Positions 32,306 to 42,000 are shown, numbered from the stretch's first letter. The stretch: 64,000 bases of DNA from Streptomyces sp. A2-16 (GCF_018128905.1 NZ_CP063808.1:6882001-6946000), one strand, 5' to 3'. Translations and numbers: made by a program. Notes: generated by a model not told the origin, from the sequence alone.

Positions 32306-34662
32306 GCACGGAGCCGGAGCCCACGGAGAAGACCGAGCCGGGGACGCGGGGCACCGCGCCGGAGCCGGAGGGCGCGGAGGGGGAGCCGGGTCTGAGCGAG
32401 GATGCGGACGGCGCCGGGGCCGGGGAGGGCGCGAGCGCGGTCTCACCGGATGGCGAGGGCGCCGGGGAACCGGGGGCGGCCGAGGGCGAGGACGGCGACT
32501 CGGCGGGCGGTGACCCGGACGGAGCGGCCAAGGGGAAGTTGTCCGAGGCCGAGGCCGAGTTGGCGGCGCAGCGGATCGAGCGGGAGCGGATCGCCCGGCG
32601 GAAGGCCGAGAAGCAGGGCCCCGTCGAGAGCGGGGCCAAGCTCAGCGGGAAGGCGGCCGATCTGCTCGCCGCCGTACGGGCGGTGGAGAGCGGGGCGAAG
32701 CCCGTGGCCGCCGTCTTCAGCGAGCCCGAGCCGCCGCGTCGGCCCGCGCAGGAGCCGGTGCGGCCCCGCCCGGTGTCGGCGGAGCCCGCCGGCGCCCCCG
32801 GTGCGGTCGGTGCCCCCGGTTCCGTCGGTGCGACCGCACCGAGGACCGTGGAGGCCGTGCGGCGGGTGCTGGCCGAGGGCGGGGCGCCGGAGGCCCTCGC
32901 TCCGCAGGTCGCCGCGGTCCTCGGGGACGGCGCCGACGACGAGCTGCGCGCGGATCCCTGGCAGTTGCTGCGGGTCACGGGCGTACGGCCCGAACAGGCC
33001 GACGGGTTCGCGCGGGCGCTGCTCGGCGCGGACTGCGCGCCGGACGACGAGCGGCGGGGGCGGGCGGTCACCGTCTGGCTCCTGGAGCAGGCGGCGCTCG
33101 CCGGGCACACCGCGCTGGAGATGCCGGCGCTCACCGCGGCGCTGGCCCAGCGAGGCGTGCCGGACGCCGAGGCGGCCGTGCAGAGCACGATCGCCGAGGC
33201 CGAGGCCCTCGTCTTCCAGGACGCCCTCGATCCGGCGGCCCCGGAGCCCGCGGAGGACGAGGAGGGGGCGGAGCGGCCCGTCCGGATCCTGGTCGGGCTC
33301 GAGCGGTACGCCCTCGCGGAGGAGAGCCTCGCCGACGGTCTGGCCCGGCTGATCAACTCCGTGCCCAAGGAGGACGGTTCGGCCGAGGACTGGGAGCGGG
33401 CCGCCGCCTCGGCCAGGGGTTCGGCCGCCGAGCTGATCCGCGCGGTCGCGGCGGGCGGCCTGGTCCTGCACACCGGCGGCGAGGCCTCCCGGGCGGAACC
33501 TGCGGCGCTGCTCGCGGCGGCTCGGGGGCTGGGGTTGCGGGCGTGGGCGGCCACGCACAGTCCCCTGGGCCGCGACCGCTTCGGCGCCCTGCTCGAAGCC
33601 GCCCTGTCGAGCGCCCCCGGCGGCCCGTGGTCCGACGCCGAACCGTCCGACCGCACGACACAGGCCGACTCTCCCGACTCCTCCGGTTCCCCCGACTCCC
33701 CCGACTCCGGCCGGACCGTCGTCACCGTCGCCGGGCTCCTCTCCGGTGCCGAGGGGCCCGGTCGGGACGCCGACGGGGCGTTCGACCTCGATCTGCTCGT
33801 CGTGCTCGACGCGCCTCAGCTGGACGTCGAGTCGGCCGCGCTGCTCGTGGAGTCGTTGCCGGACGGGGCGCGGCTGGTGCTGGGCGGGGATCCGGCGGTG
33901 CTGTGGTCGGCGGGGCCCGGGCGGGTGTTCGCGGATCTGCTGGCCGCGCGGATCTGTCCGCAGGTCGCCTCGCGCAGGCCGGACCCCGGGCCCCTGGGCG
34001 AGCTGATCTCCGGGATCGGCATCGGCGAGCTGAACAAGGTCGAGGCCCCCGGCAAGGAGGTCGTGATCGTCCCGGTGCGGGACGCGGGCGAGGCCGTGCA
34101 CCGGACCGTGCAGCTGGTCGCGGACTCCGTGCCGCGGGCGTTCGGGATCCCCGCGGAGGAGACCCAGGTGATCACCCCGGGCCACGGCGGCGCGGCGGGC
34201 ACGCGCGCGCTCAACGCGGCCCTCAAGGAGCGCCTCAACCCCGGCCCCGGCCGCTTCGGCGGATTCGACCCCGGCGACCGCGTCGCCTACTCCCCCGTGC
34301 CGGGCCGTACGCTGCCGGGCCACGTGGTGCGGGCCGACGCGGAGGGCCTGCACCTGACCTGTGCCGGTGAGCCCGTGGTCGTACCGAAGGAGCGCGTGGA
34401 GCAGTCCGTACGGCACGGCTGGGCCATGACGGCACACCAGGCGGTGGGCGGCCGCTGGCCGGCGGTGGTGGCCGTACTGCCGGGCGACGCCGCTCAGACC
34501 CTGAGCCGCCCCTGGGTCTACACGGCGTTCGGCAGGGCGGACCGCCACCTCTCCGTGGTCCAGGGCGCCGAACAGGCGCTCCCCAGGGCGGTGGCCGAGA
34601 TCCCGGCCAAGCCGCGGACGACCCGGCTGCCCACCCTTCTCGGAGCACCGGCGGCCACCTGA
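32302..34662 (+). CDS. RecD2-like helix-hairpin-helix protein with degenerate helicase motifs
   Basis: A 786-residue protein. The first 190 residues are a disordered Glu/Gly/Ala/Pro tail. A RecD2-type helix-hairpin-helix region follows (PWQLLRVTGVRPEQADGFAR near residue 216). The rest aligns with superfamily 1 helicases, but each catalytic motif is altered. Walker A (expected GGPGTGKT) reads HTGGEASRAE near residue 391. Walker B (expected DEAS) reads VVLDAPQLD near residue 500. Motif III reads GGDPAVLWS near residue 530. The HKSQG motif reads TAHQAVGG near residue 710, and motif VI reads YTAFGRADRH. ATP hydrolysis therefore looks lost while the DNA-binding fold remains. Coupled by a four-base overlap to the aldo/keto reductase gene. 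Confidence 0.8.
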   Translation: MSTEPEPTEKTEPGTRGTAPEPEGAEGEPGLSEDADGAGAGEGASAVSPDGEGAGEPGAAEGEDGDSAGGDPDGAAKGKLSEAEAELAAQRIERERIARRKAEKQGPVESGAKLSGKAADLLAAVRAVESGAKPVAAVFSEPEPPRRPAQEPVRPRPVSAEPAGAPGAVGAPGSVGATAPRTVEAVRRVLAEGGAPEALAPQVAAVLGDGADDELRADPWQLLRVTGVRPEQADGFARALLGADCAPDDERRGRAVTVWLLEQAALAGHTALEMPALTAALAQRGVPDAEAAVQSTIAEAEALVFQDALDPAAPEPAEDEEGAERPVRILVGLERYALAEESLADGLARLINSVPKEDGSAEDWERAAASARGSAAELIRAVAAGGLVLHTGGEASRAEPAALLAAARGLGLRAWAATHSPLGRDRFGALLEAALSSAPGGPWSDAEPSDRTTQADSPDSSGSPDSPDSGRTVVTVAGLLSGAEGPGRDADGAFDLDLLVVLDAPQLDVESAALLVESLPDGARLVLGGDPAVLWSAGPGRVFADLLAARICPQVASRRPDPGPLGELISGIGIGELNKVEAPGKEVVIVPVRDAGEAVHRTVQLVADSVPRAFGIPAEETQVITPGHGGAAGTRALNAALKERLNPGPGRFGGFDPGDRVAYSPVPGRTLPGHVVRADAEGLHLTCAGEPVVVPKERVEQSVRHGWAMTAHQAVGGRWPAVVAVLPGDAAQTLSRPWVYTAFGRADRHLSVVQGAEQALPRAVAEIPAKPRTTRLPTLLGAPAAT

Positions 34663-34705
34663 GCGCCCCAGAGGGGCGCGGGGAACTGCGCGACCAGCCA
34701 CGACG
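34663..34705. repeat. Dispersed Streptomyces intergenic repeat with hairpin
   Basis: GCGCCCCAGAGGGGCGC (34663-34679) is a perfect 7-bp stem with a three-base loop right after the stop codon. It is followed by GGGGAACTGCGCGACCAGCC. I recognise this combination as a sequence scattered through many Streptomyces genomes downstream of genes. The hairpin may terminate transcription. Copy number cannot be judged from one window. Confidence 0.65.
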
Positions 34706-34736
34706 AGCCCGCGGACGGGCACGTGCGAACAGCACG

Positions 34737-34772
34737 ACGGCGGCCCCGGGGATCAGTCCCCGGGGCCGCCGT
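34737..34772. terminator. Bidirectional terminator after the RecD2-like gene
   Basis: Perfect 16-bp stem ACGGCGGCCCCGGGGA / TCCCCGGGGCCGCCGT with loop TCAG, between convergent genes. Confidence 0.88.
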
Positions 34773-34780
34773 CCTACGCC

Positions 34781-35485
34781 TCAGCGCCGATCCAGATCCA
34801 ACGGTTCCAGATCCTCGTCCTCCAGATCCGCCCCGTCGGCCTCGTCATCGGCCTCGTCATCGCCCTCGTCGTCGGCATCATCGTCGAGGTCGTCGTCGAA
34901 CACCGCGCTGACATCGAACCGGCACACCACCCGCTCGACGTCGACCTGCTCGAACGGCGTCTCCAGCCACTCCCCCGGCTCGGCCGGTTCGTCCGCCGCG
35001 GTCACCCACAGCGTCGAGTCGCCCTCCTCGAGGCCGAACTCCTTGTGCCGGGATGCGATCTCGTCGGGCTCGAACTCACCGAACAGCACTTCCAGCGCAC
35101 CGTGCACCGTGCCGGAGGCCTCCGTGCCCAGACCTTCGTCGGCCGCCTCGACGCGCTGGGCCTGCGCCAGCAGACGCTGCGGCTCCACCACGGCGTAGTC
35201 GCGGCGGATCAGCACGCTCAGCGCGTTCGGCTCCTCGGGGCCGGTGTACGGCGGGGTTTCGTCCGCGCCGGGGATCTCGAAGGGGGTGACCTCGTCGTAG
35301 CGGTCGTAGAGCAGCTCGTCGTACACCTCGGCGGCCGCGGCCAGTTCGTTGAAGGCCTCGTAGACGGCCGGGTCGTCCTCCCCCGACCTTCGTTCGACCG
35401 CCGCCAGGTGGCGGTCGAGCGCGGTCTTGACCGCCTCGGCGGCGGCACGTACCTCGGCAGCGGTGGGCTGCACAGCATCAGACAT
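34781..35485 (-). CDS. Conserved acidic protein of unknown function
   Basis: A 234-residue soluble protein I do not recognise as a named family. The first 190 residues are ordered and helical at the start (VRAAAEAVKTALDRHLAAVE). The last 40 are almost wholly Asp and Glu (DDDLDDDADDEGDDEADDEA). Such acidic tails occur in proteins that bind basic partners. The ATG at 35485 was chosen over a start 37 residues upstream because the short form begins at a natural MSDAVQPTAAEV. Divergent from the DUF5703 gene with 47 bp between. Confidence 0.78.
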   Translation of the reverse strand: MSDAVQPTAAEVRAAAEAVKTALDRHLAAVERRSGEDDPAVYEAFNELAAAAEVYDELLYDRYDEVTPFEIPGADETPPYTGPEEPNALSVLIRRDYAVVEPQRLLAQAQRVEAADEGLGTEASGTVHGALEVLFGEFEPDEIASRHKEFGLEEGDSTLWVTAADEPAEPGEWLETPFEQVDVERVVCRFDVSAVFDDDLDDDADDEGDDEADDEADGADLEDEDLEPLDLDRR

Positions 35486-35532
35486 AGTGCAGACGCTATC
35501 CGTACCGGGCCCCGGCCCGCACAATAGATGCG

Positions 35533-35721
35533 ATGCCGGAATACGAATTTGTCGACGTGTACGTACCGCGGGGGGTCTCCCGCAAGGACGCCACACGTCT
35601 GCTGACGGACCATGCCGAGTACGGACACTGGGAGTTGGACCGACTGAGCCTCATGCGCGACGGCAGCCGCAGGGTGCGGTTGCGCCGGCGGATCATCCGC
35701 CAGGTGCGTGCCACGTGGTGA
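35533..35721 (+). CDS. DUF5703 family small protein
   Basis: A 62-residue basic protein, MPEYEFVDVYVPRGVSRKDA at the N-terminus and ending RLRRRIIRQVRATW. It is highly conserved in streptomycetes at this position and has no known role. A CACAAT hexamer ends seven bases before the ATG and there is no Shine-Dalgarno, so translation is probably leaderless. Confidence 0.85.
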   Translation: MPEYEFVDVYVPRGVSRKDATRLLTDHAEYGHWELDRLSLMRDGSRRVRLRRRIIRQVRATW

Positions 35722-35730
35722 GACAGGACG

Positions 35731-35768
35731 AACGGAGCGGGCCCCGCCGAGGCGGGGCCCGCTCCGTT
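35731..35768. terminator. Bidirectional terminator between the DUF5703 gene and chpC
   Basis: Perfect 18-bp stem AACGGAGCGGGCCCCGCC / GGCGGGGCCCGCTCCGTT with loop GA. Confidence 0.9.
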
Positions 35769-35782
35769 TCACACGGTGTGCC

Positions 35783-36637
35783 CTAGGCCGAGGCCCGTGC
35801 CTTGCGGTAGAGCACCGCGCCCGCCAGGAGCGCTCCGGCGCCCACCGGGAGGACCAGGCCGATGGGCAGGTCGCTGCCGGTCCGGGCGAGCTGCGCGCTG
35901 CCCAGGGGCTGGGTGACCGTCTGGGTTCCGGGGTGGTTGCCGCCGCCCGGGGTCACGCCGCCCGCTCCGGGCGGGGTGGCCGGGGAACCGGGGTGGCCGG
36001 GCTCCACCGGGTTGCCGGGGGCGCCCGGGTTGCCGGGCTGTTCCGGCGATCCGGGGGGCGTCTGGTGGCCGGGCGGGGTGTGCTGTCCGCCGCCGGAGCC
36101 GTTCGCGCAGTCGTTGCCCATGGCGGGGTTGCCGATACCGATGACGTCGACGCTGTTGCCGCAGACGTTCACGGGAACGTCGATCGGCACCTCGACGTGG
36201 TTGCCCGAGCCCACGCCGGGTGAGCCGCCGGTGTGACCGCCGGCGTGCGAGCCCCCGGAGCCGCCGGAGCCTCCCTGCCCGCCTTGGCCTCCGTGACCCC
36301 CGTGGCCTCCGTGACCGCCGTGTCCGTGCCCTCCGTGACTGCCGCCGTGTCCCGCGGAGCCGCCCGGGCCGCCGTATCCGCCGGGCGCTCCGCCCCCCTT
36401 GTTGGCGCAGCTGTTGCCCATCGCGGGGTTGAGGACCCCGACGACGTCCACGGTGTTGCCGCAGGCGTTCACCGGTGCGTGCACCGGCGCCGACACCGTG
36501 TTGCCCGACAGCACGCCGGGAGAGTTCGCGCTCGATCCGCTCGCGCCCGAGTCGGCGTGGGCGGCGCCTCCTGCGGCGGCGATCACGCCGGTCGCGGCCG
36601 CCACTGTCATCAAGCCCTTGCGGGTGACTTGTCGCAT
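35783..36637 (-). CDS. chpC: Long chaplin with two chaplin domains and sortase signal (ChpC-type)
   Basis: A 284-residue secreted, wall-anchored amyloid-type protein that helps make aerial hyphae hydrophobic. Order: signal peptide (to AAHA near residue 27); chaplin domain 1 (SPGVLSGNTV, then NACGNTVDVVGVLNPAMGN and SCAN); a Gly/His-rich spacer of GHGG repeats; chaplin domain 2 (SPGVGSGNHV, then NVCGNSVDVIGIGNPAMGN and DCAN); a Pro/Gly-rich wall-spanning stretch; the sortase motif LARTG near residue 250; a membrane helix; and the basic tail YRKARASA. Both Cys pairs typical of long chaplins are present. The LAxTG form suits class E sortases. Beside chpH, as in S. coelicolor (SCO1674-SCO1675, from memory). 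Confidence 0.93.
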   Translation of the reverse strand: MRQVTRKGLMTVAAATGVIAAAGGAAHADSGASGSSANSPGVLSGNTVSAPVHAPVNACGNTVDVVGVLNPAMGNSCANKGGGAPGGYGGPGGSAGHGGSHGGHGHGGHGGHGGHGGQGGQGGSGGSGGSHAGGHTGGSPGVGSGNHVEVPIDVPVNVCGNSVDVIGIGNPAMGNDCANGSGGGQHTPPGHQTPPGSPEQPGNPGAPGNPVEPGHPGSPATPPGAGGVTPGGGNHPGTQTVTQPLGSAQLARTGSDLPIGLVLPVGAGALLAGAVLYRKARASA

Positions 36638-36714
36638 CTACTGAATCCCTGCTCTCGACCTTGTCTCGAAATACCGCCGCATCGCGGTTCTTTTTCTTTT
36701 CGAAAAGGCCGGTC

Positions 36715-36747
36715 GGCCCCGGAGCGCATGGCGTGCACTCCGGGGCC
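36715..36747 (-). terminator. Terminator after chpH
   Basis: GGCCCCGGAG pairs with CTCCGGGGCC across a 13-base loop that itself partly pairs. On the reverse strand it is followed by CCTTTTCG and more T-rich sequence. It separates chpH from chpC, so each can be transcribed alone. Confidence 0.7.
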
Positions 36748-36786
36748 GACGGGCTCAACCCTCTTAACTGAGGGCGAGGCACAACG

Positions 36787-37020
36787 TCACTGGTTGACGC
36801 ACGTGTTGCCGAAGGCGGGGTTCAGCAGGCCGATCACGGAGACCGTGTTGCCGCAGACGTTCACGGGGACGTGAACGGGAACCTGCACGACGTTGCCGGA
36901 CAGCACACCCGGGGAACCCACAGCGGCACCCTGAGCACCCGCATCGGCGACGGCAAGGCCCGCGCCCGCGAGAACCAGGCCACCAGTGGCAGCCGCAGCG
37001 GCGACGACCTTCTTGATCAT
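36787..37020 (-). CDS. chpH: Short chaplin ChpH
   Basis: A 77-residue secreted surfactant/amyloid protein: a signal peptide (MIKKVVAAAAATGG, ending near AVADA) and a single chaplin domain (GSPGVLSGNVVQVPVHVPVN, then VCGNTVSVIGLLNPAFGN and TCVNQ). The Cys pair and length match S. coelicolor ChpH. Short chaplins self-assemble at the air-water interface and are needed for aerial growth. The start follows a near-ideal CAAGGAGGAATA. The 164-bp upstream region should hold its developmental promoter (BldN-dependent in S. coelicolor); I could not assign the hexamers with confidence. Confidence 0.95.
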   Translation of the reverse strand: MIKKVVAAAAATGGLVLAGAGLAVADAGAQGAAVGSPGVLSGNVVQVPVHVPVNVCGNTVSVIGLLNPAFGNTCVNQ

Positions 37021-37184
37021 TATTCCTCCTTGTTGGCAATGCGACCCCAAGCAGCGGATCGCATCACCTGTAACGAGGAGGGAGTAATGGGGATACGAGC
37101 TTATGAGCGCATTCACCCTTCCCGGCCGATCTCGCACGCCCGGCCGAATAACGGCGTCAACCCATATCCGCGCGACAGCTCGCC

Positions 37185-38510
37185 TCAGCTCGCGTCGATG
37201 AACCGGTCGAGAACGCGCACACCGAATTTCAGCCCGTCCACCGGCACCCGCTCGTCGACGCCGTGGAACATGCCGGCGAAGTCCAGCTCCGGGGGCAGCT
37301 TGAGCGGCGCGAAGCCGAAGCCGCGGATGCCGAGCTCGTCGAAGGACTTGGCGTCGGTGCCGCCGGAGAGCATGTAGGGGATCGCCTTGGCGGCCGGGTC
37401 CTCGGCGACCAGCGCGGACTGCATGGCGTCCACGAGCGCACCGTCGAAGGTGGTCTCGACGGCCTTGTCGGAGTGCACGTCCTCGCGCCTGACCTTGGGG
37501 CCGAGGATCTTGTCGAGGTCGGCGAGGAACTCCTCCTCGTGGCCGGGCAGGAAGCGCCCGTCGACGTGTGCGGTGGCCTCGCCCGGGATGACGTTGACCT
37601 TGTAGCCGGCGCCGAGCTGGGTGGGATTGGCGGTGTTGCTGAGGGTCGCGCCGATGAGCTTGGCGATGCCGCCGAGCCGGGCGAGCGTGCCCTCCATGTC
37701 CTCCGGGTCCAGCTCGGTGCCGAGGGCGTCGCCGAGCTCGTCGAGGAAGGCGCGGGTGGTCTTGGTGACCCGGACCGGGAACTTGTGCCGGCCGAGCCGG
37801 GCGACGGCCTCCGACAGCTCGGTGATGGCGTTGTCCCGGTGGATCATCGAGCCGTGCCCGGCGGTGCCGGCCACGGTCAGCTTCATCCAGTGCATGCCCT
37901 TCTCGGCCGTCTGGATCAGATAGAGCCTGCGCTGCTCGTTGACCGTGAAGGAGAAGCCGCCGACCTCGCTGATCGCCTCGGTGACGCCCTCGAAGAGGTC
38001 CGGGTGGTTGTCGACGAGGTGCCGGGCGCCGAACGTGCCGCCCGCCTCCTCGTCGGCGAGGAAGGCGAGGACGATGTCCCTGGGCGGCCTGCGCCCGCTG
38101 CGCAGCCGGTCGCGGACGACCGCCAGGGTCATCGCGTCCATGTCCTTCATGTCGACGGCGCCGCGGCCCCACACGCACCCGTCGGCGACCTCGCCCGAGA
38201 AGGGGTGGTGGGTCCAGTCCTGCGCGTTGGCCGGTACGACGTCGAGGTGGCCGTGGATCAGCAGGGCGGGCCGGGACGGGTCCTCACCCGCGATCCGGGC
38301 CACCGTCGAGGCGCGGCCCGGGTGGGACTCGAAGATCTGCGGGTCCAGGCCCACCTCGGCGAGCTTCTCCGCGACCCATTCGGCCGCCTTGCGCTCCCCG
38401 GGCCCGGAGTGGTCGCCGTAGTTGCTGGTGTCGAACCGGATGAGCTCGCGGCAGAGGTCCACGACCTCGTCCTCGCCGGTGACGCCCCTGGCCGTGTCCG
38501 TGTCGCTCAC
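37185..38510 (-). CDS. M20/M25/M40 family metallopeptidase
   Basis: A 441-residue zinc-dependent carboxypeptidase- or deacylase-type hydrolase. Metal-binding motifs run in order: LIHGHLDVVPA near residue 86, GRGAVDMKDMDAM near residue 115 with the bridging Asp, FLADEEAGGTFG near residue 146 with the catalytic Glu-Glu pair, and LSGGTDAKSF near residue 386. A dimerisation domain is inserted in the middle. The GTG at 38508-38510 follows GGGAGG; an upstream ATG adds 29 residues without a Shine-Dalgarno. The substrate is probably a peptide or N-acyl amino acid. It lies upstream of chpH on the same strand. Confidence 0.9.
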   Translation of the reverse strand: MSDTDTARGVTGEDEVVDLCRELIRFDTSNYGDHSGPGERKAAEWVAEKLAEVGLDPQIFESHPGRASTVARIAGEDPSRPALLIHGHLDVVPANAQDWTHHPFSGEVADGCVWGRGAVDMKDMDAMTLAVVRDRLRSGRRPPRDIVLAFLADEEAGGTFGARHLVDNHPDLFEGVTEAISEVGGFSFTVNEQRRLYLIQTAEKGMHWMKLTVAGTAGHGSMIHRDNAITELSEAVARLGRHKFPVRVTKTTRAFLDELGDALGTELDPEDMEGTLARLGGIAKLIGATLSNTANPTQLGAGYKVNVIPGEATAHVDGRFLPGHEEEFLADLDKILGPKVRREDVHSDKAVETTFDGALVDAMQSALVAEDPAAKAIPYMLSGGTDAKSFDELGIRGFGFAPLKLPPELDFAGMFHGVDERVPVDGLKFGVRVLDRFIDAS

Positions 38511-38719
38511 GCTGTTCCTCCCGCTGTCACTGCTGGTGGTTGCCCTCATCCTCCCTCCGTGGCCCGGTCGCCCCCAAGACCGGGCCCGGCCCGTCACACG
38601 CCGTTCACGCGAGCAGGAGGCGGGGGCCGGGGCGGCGACGGGGGGTGATCGGGGCCCTTCGAAAGCCTGGTAATGTTTCCTTCGTCGCCGCGAGGGAGAC
38701 CCCGCACGACAGACACCTT

Positions 38720-38807
38720 GTCCGGGTGGCGGAATGGCAGACGCGCTAGCTTGAGGTGCTAGTGCCCTTTATCGGGCGTGGGGGTTCAAGTCCCCCCTCG
38801 GACACCA
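38720..38807 (+). tRNA. tRNA-Leu (anticodon GAG, decodes CUC/CUU)
   Basis: A class II tRNA. The acceptor stem GTCCGGG pairs with CTCGGAC. The anticodon arm is CTAGC-TTGAGGT-GCTAG with anticodon GAG at 38753-38755. A long variable arm (TGCCC / GGGCG) is present, then the T arm GGGGGTTCAAGTCCCCC. The discriminator A is followed by an encoded CCA. Confidence 0.97.
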
Positions 38808-38809
38808 GC

Positions 38810-38847
38810 CGAATCCCCTCGGCCGCTCATGCGGCCGGGGGGATTCG
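38810..38847 (+). terminator. Terminator after tRNA-Leu
   Basis: Stem CGAATCCCCTCGGCCGC / GCGGCCGGGGGGATTCG with loop TCAT and one mismatch, three bases after the tRNA. The remaining gap to 39094 is relatively AT-rich near 38985-39005 (GTACTAAAATTT) and probably holds the promoter of the next gene. Confidence 0.8.
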
Positions 38848-39094
38848 TCGTGTTCGACCCCTTCTTCGCTGTATGTGGGGCATCTCTCGCTCGCTGTGAA
38901 GATCACCAGGTCAGAGGCGTACGGCAGGCCCGCCACGCCCCCCGAACGGCCTTCCCGAGTCGCCGTTTCGATGGCGCGAACCTAGCTTCGTACTAAAATT
39001 TCCGGCTTGTTACGAGCTGGAGCCGGACAACCCCAGGCAGACCTGCGGGCCCTCCAGCGCCCCGGAGGTCTCCGGGATCGAGACGCGAGGACCG

Positions 39095-42000
39095 ATGGCA
39101 GCCATACACGAGAGCAGCGCTCTCGGCCTGCTCAACGAAGAGCTCAGCGCAGAGATCCGCGAACAGTTCGGTGACACCGCCCGATTCTCCGGGGGCCCCG
39201 CCGCCTCCCCCCGCACCCTCGTCGACGTCTTCGACGCCTCCGTGCGGTCCTTCCCCGACGAGCTCGCCCTGGACGACGGGACGACCCGGCTCACCTACCG
39301 CGCCCTGGCCGCCGAGGTCGAGCGGCTGCGCCGGCGGCTCGCCGGGGCCGGTGTCGGACTCGGCGACCGGGTGGGCGTCCGGGTGCCGTCCGGCACCAAC
39401 GACCTCTACGTCGCGATCCTCGCCGTGCTCGCCGCAGGTGCCGCCTACGTCCCCGTCGACGCCGAGGACCCCGACGAGCGGGCCGAGCTGGTGTTCGGGG
39501 AGGCGGAGGTCCGGGCCGTGGTCGGCGCCGGGCACGCGCTGACCGTCAACGGCCGCGCCGAGGTCCCCGCCGCCCGCCCCGGTGTCGGGCACGACGCGTG
39601 GATCATCTTCACCTCCGGTTCCACCGGCAAGCCCAAGGGTGTCGCCGTCTCGCACCGCAGCGCGGCCGCCTTCGTGGACGCCGAGGCCGCGCTGTTCCTC
39701 ACCGAGGACCCCATCGGTCCCGGTGACAGGGTCATGGCGGGGCTGTCGGTGGCCTTCGACGCCTCCTGCGAGGAGATGTGGCTGGCGTGGCGCTACGGGG
39801 CCTGTCTGGTGCCGGTGCCGCGTTCCCAGGTCCGCAGCGGTGCCGATCTCGGTCCCTGGCTGGTCGAGCAGGAGATCACCGTCGTGTCGACGGTGCCGAC
39901 GCTCGCCGCCCTGTGGGAGCCCGAGACCCTCAACGACGTACGGCTGCTGATCTTCGGCGGGGAGGCGTGTCCGCCCGAGCTGGCGCAGCGGCTGGTGACC
40001 GAAGGTCGCGAGGTGTGGAACACCTACGGGCCCACCGAGGCGACCGTCGTGGCCTGCGCCTCGCTGATGAGCGGCGAGGAGCCGATCCGGATCGGGCTGC
40101 CGCTGGACGGCTGGGAGCTGGCCGTCGTGGACGAGGCCGGGGAGCCCGTGCCGATGGGCGCGAGCGGTCAGCTGGTCATCGGCGGGGTCGGGCTCGCCCG
40201 GTACCTGGACGTGGAGAAGGACGCGGAGAAGTACGCGCCGCTCACGTCGCTGGGCTGGGAGCGGGCGTACCGCAGCGGTGACCTCGTGAAGGCCGAGCCC
40301 GAGGGGCTGGTCTTCCTCGGGCGGGCCGACGAGCAGATCAAGCTCGGCGGCCGGCGGATCGAGCTGGGTGAGGTCGACGCGGCTCTGCAGGCGCTGCCCG
40401 GAGTCGCGGGAGCGGCCGCCGCCGTGCGCACCGCCCGCAGCGGCAACCAGCTGCTCGTCGGGTACGTCGTCACGCAGGACGGCTGGGACCAGGCGGCCGC
40501 CGTGGAGAAGCTGCGCGCCGAACTGCCCGCCGCACTCGTGCCGTTGCTTGCGCCCGTCGCGGACCTGCCGACCCGGACCTCGGGCAAGGTGGACCGCAAC
40601 GCGCTGCCCTGGCCCCTGGAGGGGCTCGATTCGGGCGGCCCCAAGGAGCAGCTGTACGGCACCGAGGCCTGGCTCGCCGAGCAGTGGGCCGAGGTCCTCG
40701 GGATGCCGGTCGCCGGCGCCCGCGACGACTTCTTCGCCATCGGCGGCTCCAGCCTGGCCGCCGCCCAGCTGACCACCCGGCTGCGCACCCGCTACCCGAG
40801 CGCGGCCGTCCTCGACATCTATCAGCAGCCCACGCTGCGGAAGCTGGCCCGGCGCCTGGAGGAGTCCGTCCAGGACGACGGGGCGGCCCGGACCATCGCG
40901 CCGGTACCGGTCCGGGCGCAGCTGATCCAGCTCCTGGTCCTGCTCCCCCTGTTCACGCTGATGGGGCTGCGCTGGCTGGTGCCGCTGGCCGCGCTCGGGA
41001 ACGTCCTGCCGTACTCCTGGCTGCCGTCCGCCTCGTGGTGGCTGGTCGGGGCCGGTGCCCTGCTGCTGTTCAGCCCGCCCGGACGGCTCGCGATCGCCGC
41101 GGGCGGGGCGCGGCTGCTGCTGCGCGGTCTCCGGCCCGGCCGCCACCCGCGCGGTGGCAGCGTCCATCTGCGGCTGTGGACGGCCGAGCGGCTCGCCGAG
41201 TTCACCGGCGCGACCTCGCTGACCGGCTCCTGGCTGGAGCGGTACGCGCGGGCGCTGGGCGCCAAGGTCGGCCAGGACGTGGACCTGCACTCGCTGCCGC
41301 CGGTCACCGGCATGCTCAAGCTGGGCCGAGGTGCGGCCGTGGAGTCCGAGGTGGACCTGTCCGGCTGGTGGCTGGACGGGGACCGGCTGGAGATCGGCCA
41401 GGTCAAGGTGGGTGCGCATGCCGTCGTCGGCACGCGCAGCATGCTCTTCCCCGGTGCCCGGGTCGGCAAGCGGGCCGAGGTGGCGCCGGGTTCGGCGGTC
41501 ACCGGGCAGATCCCGACCGGTCAGCGCTGGGCGGGCGCGCCCGCGGTCAAGCTCGGCAAGGCCAAGCGGAACTGGCCCAAGGAGCGGCCGGCCCGGGGCA
41601 CGTACTGGCGTGTGATGTACGGCGTGACGGGCTTCGCGCTCAGCGCCCTGCCGGTGCTGGCGGGCGGGGCGGCGCTGCTCATGGCCGGCGTCTTCGTCGA
41701 CCCGACGGCCCCGACCGTCCAAAGCGTCGCCCTGGCCCTGGTCCCGGCGACGCTCGCCTTCGGGCTGGCGTACGCGCTGCTGCTCCTGGTCTCCGTGCGG
41801 CTGCTGAGCCTGGGGCTGCGCGAGGGCACGTATCCGACGCACAGCCGGGTCGGGTGGCAGGCGTGGACCGTCACCCAGCTGATGGACCGCTCGCGCGAGA
41901 CGCTCTTCCCGCTGTACGCCGGTCTGGTCACGCCCGTGTGGCTGCGGCTGCTCGGGATGCGGATCGGGCGGGGCGCCGAGGTGTCGACCGTGCTGGCGCT

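Noticed and set aside
32302..34662. Active RecD2 helicase
   Set aside because: Walker A and B residues needed for ATP binding and hydrolysis are absent, so it is described as RecD2-like only.
38720..38847. tRNA-Leu as integration site of a mobile element
   Set aside because: No duplicated tRNA 3' end, integrase or att-like repeat was found downstream.
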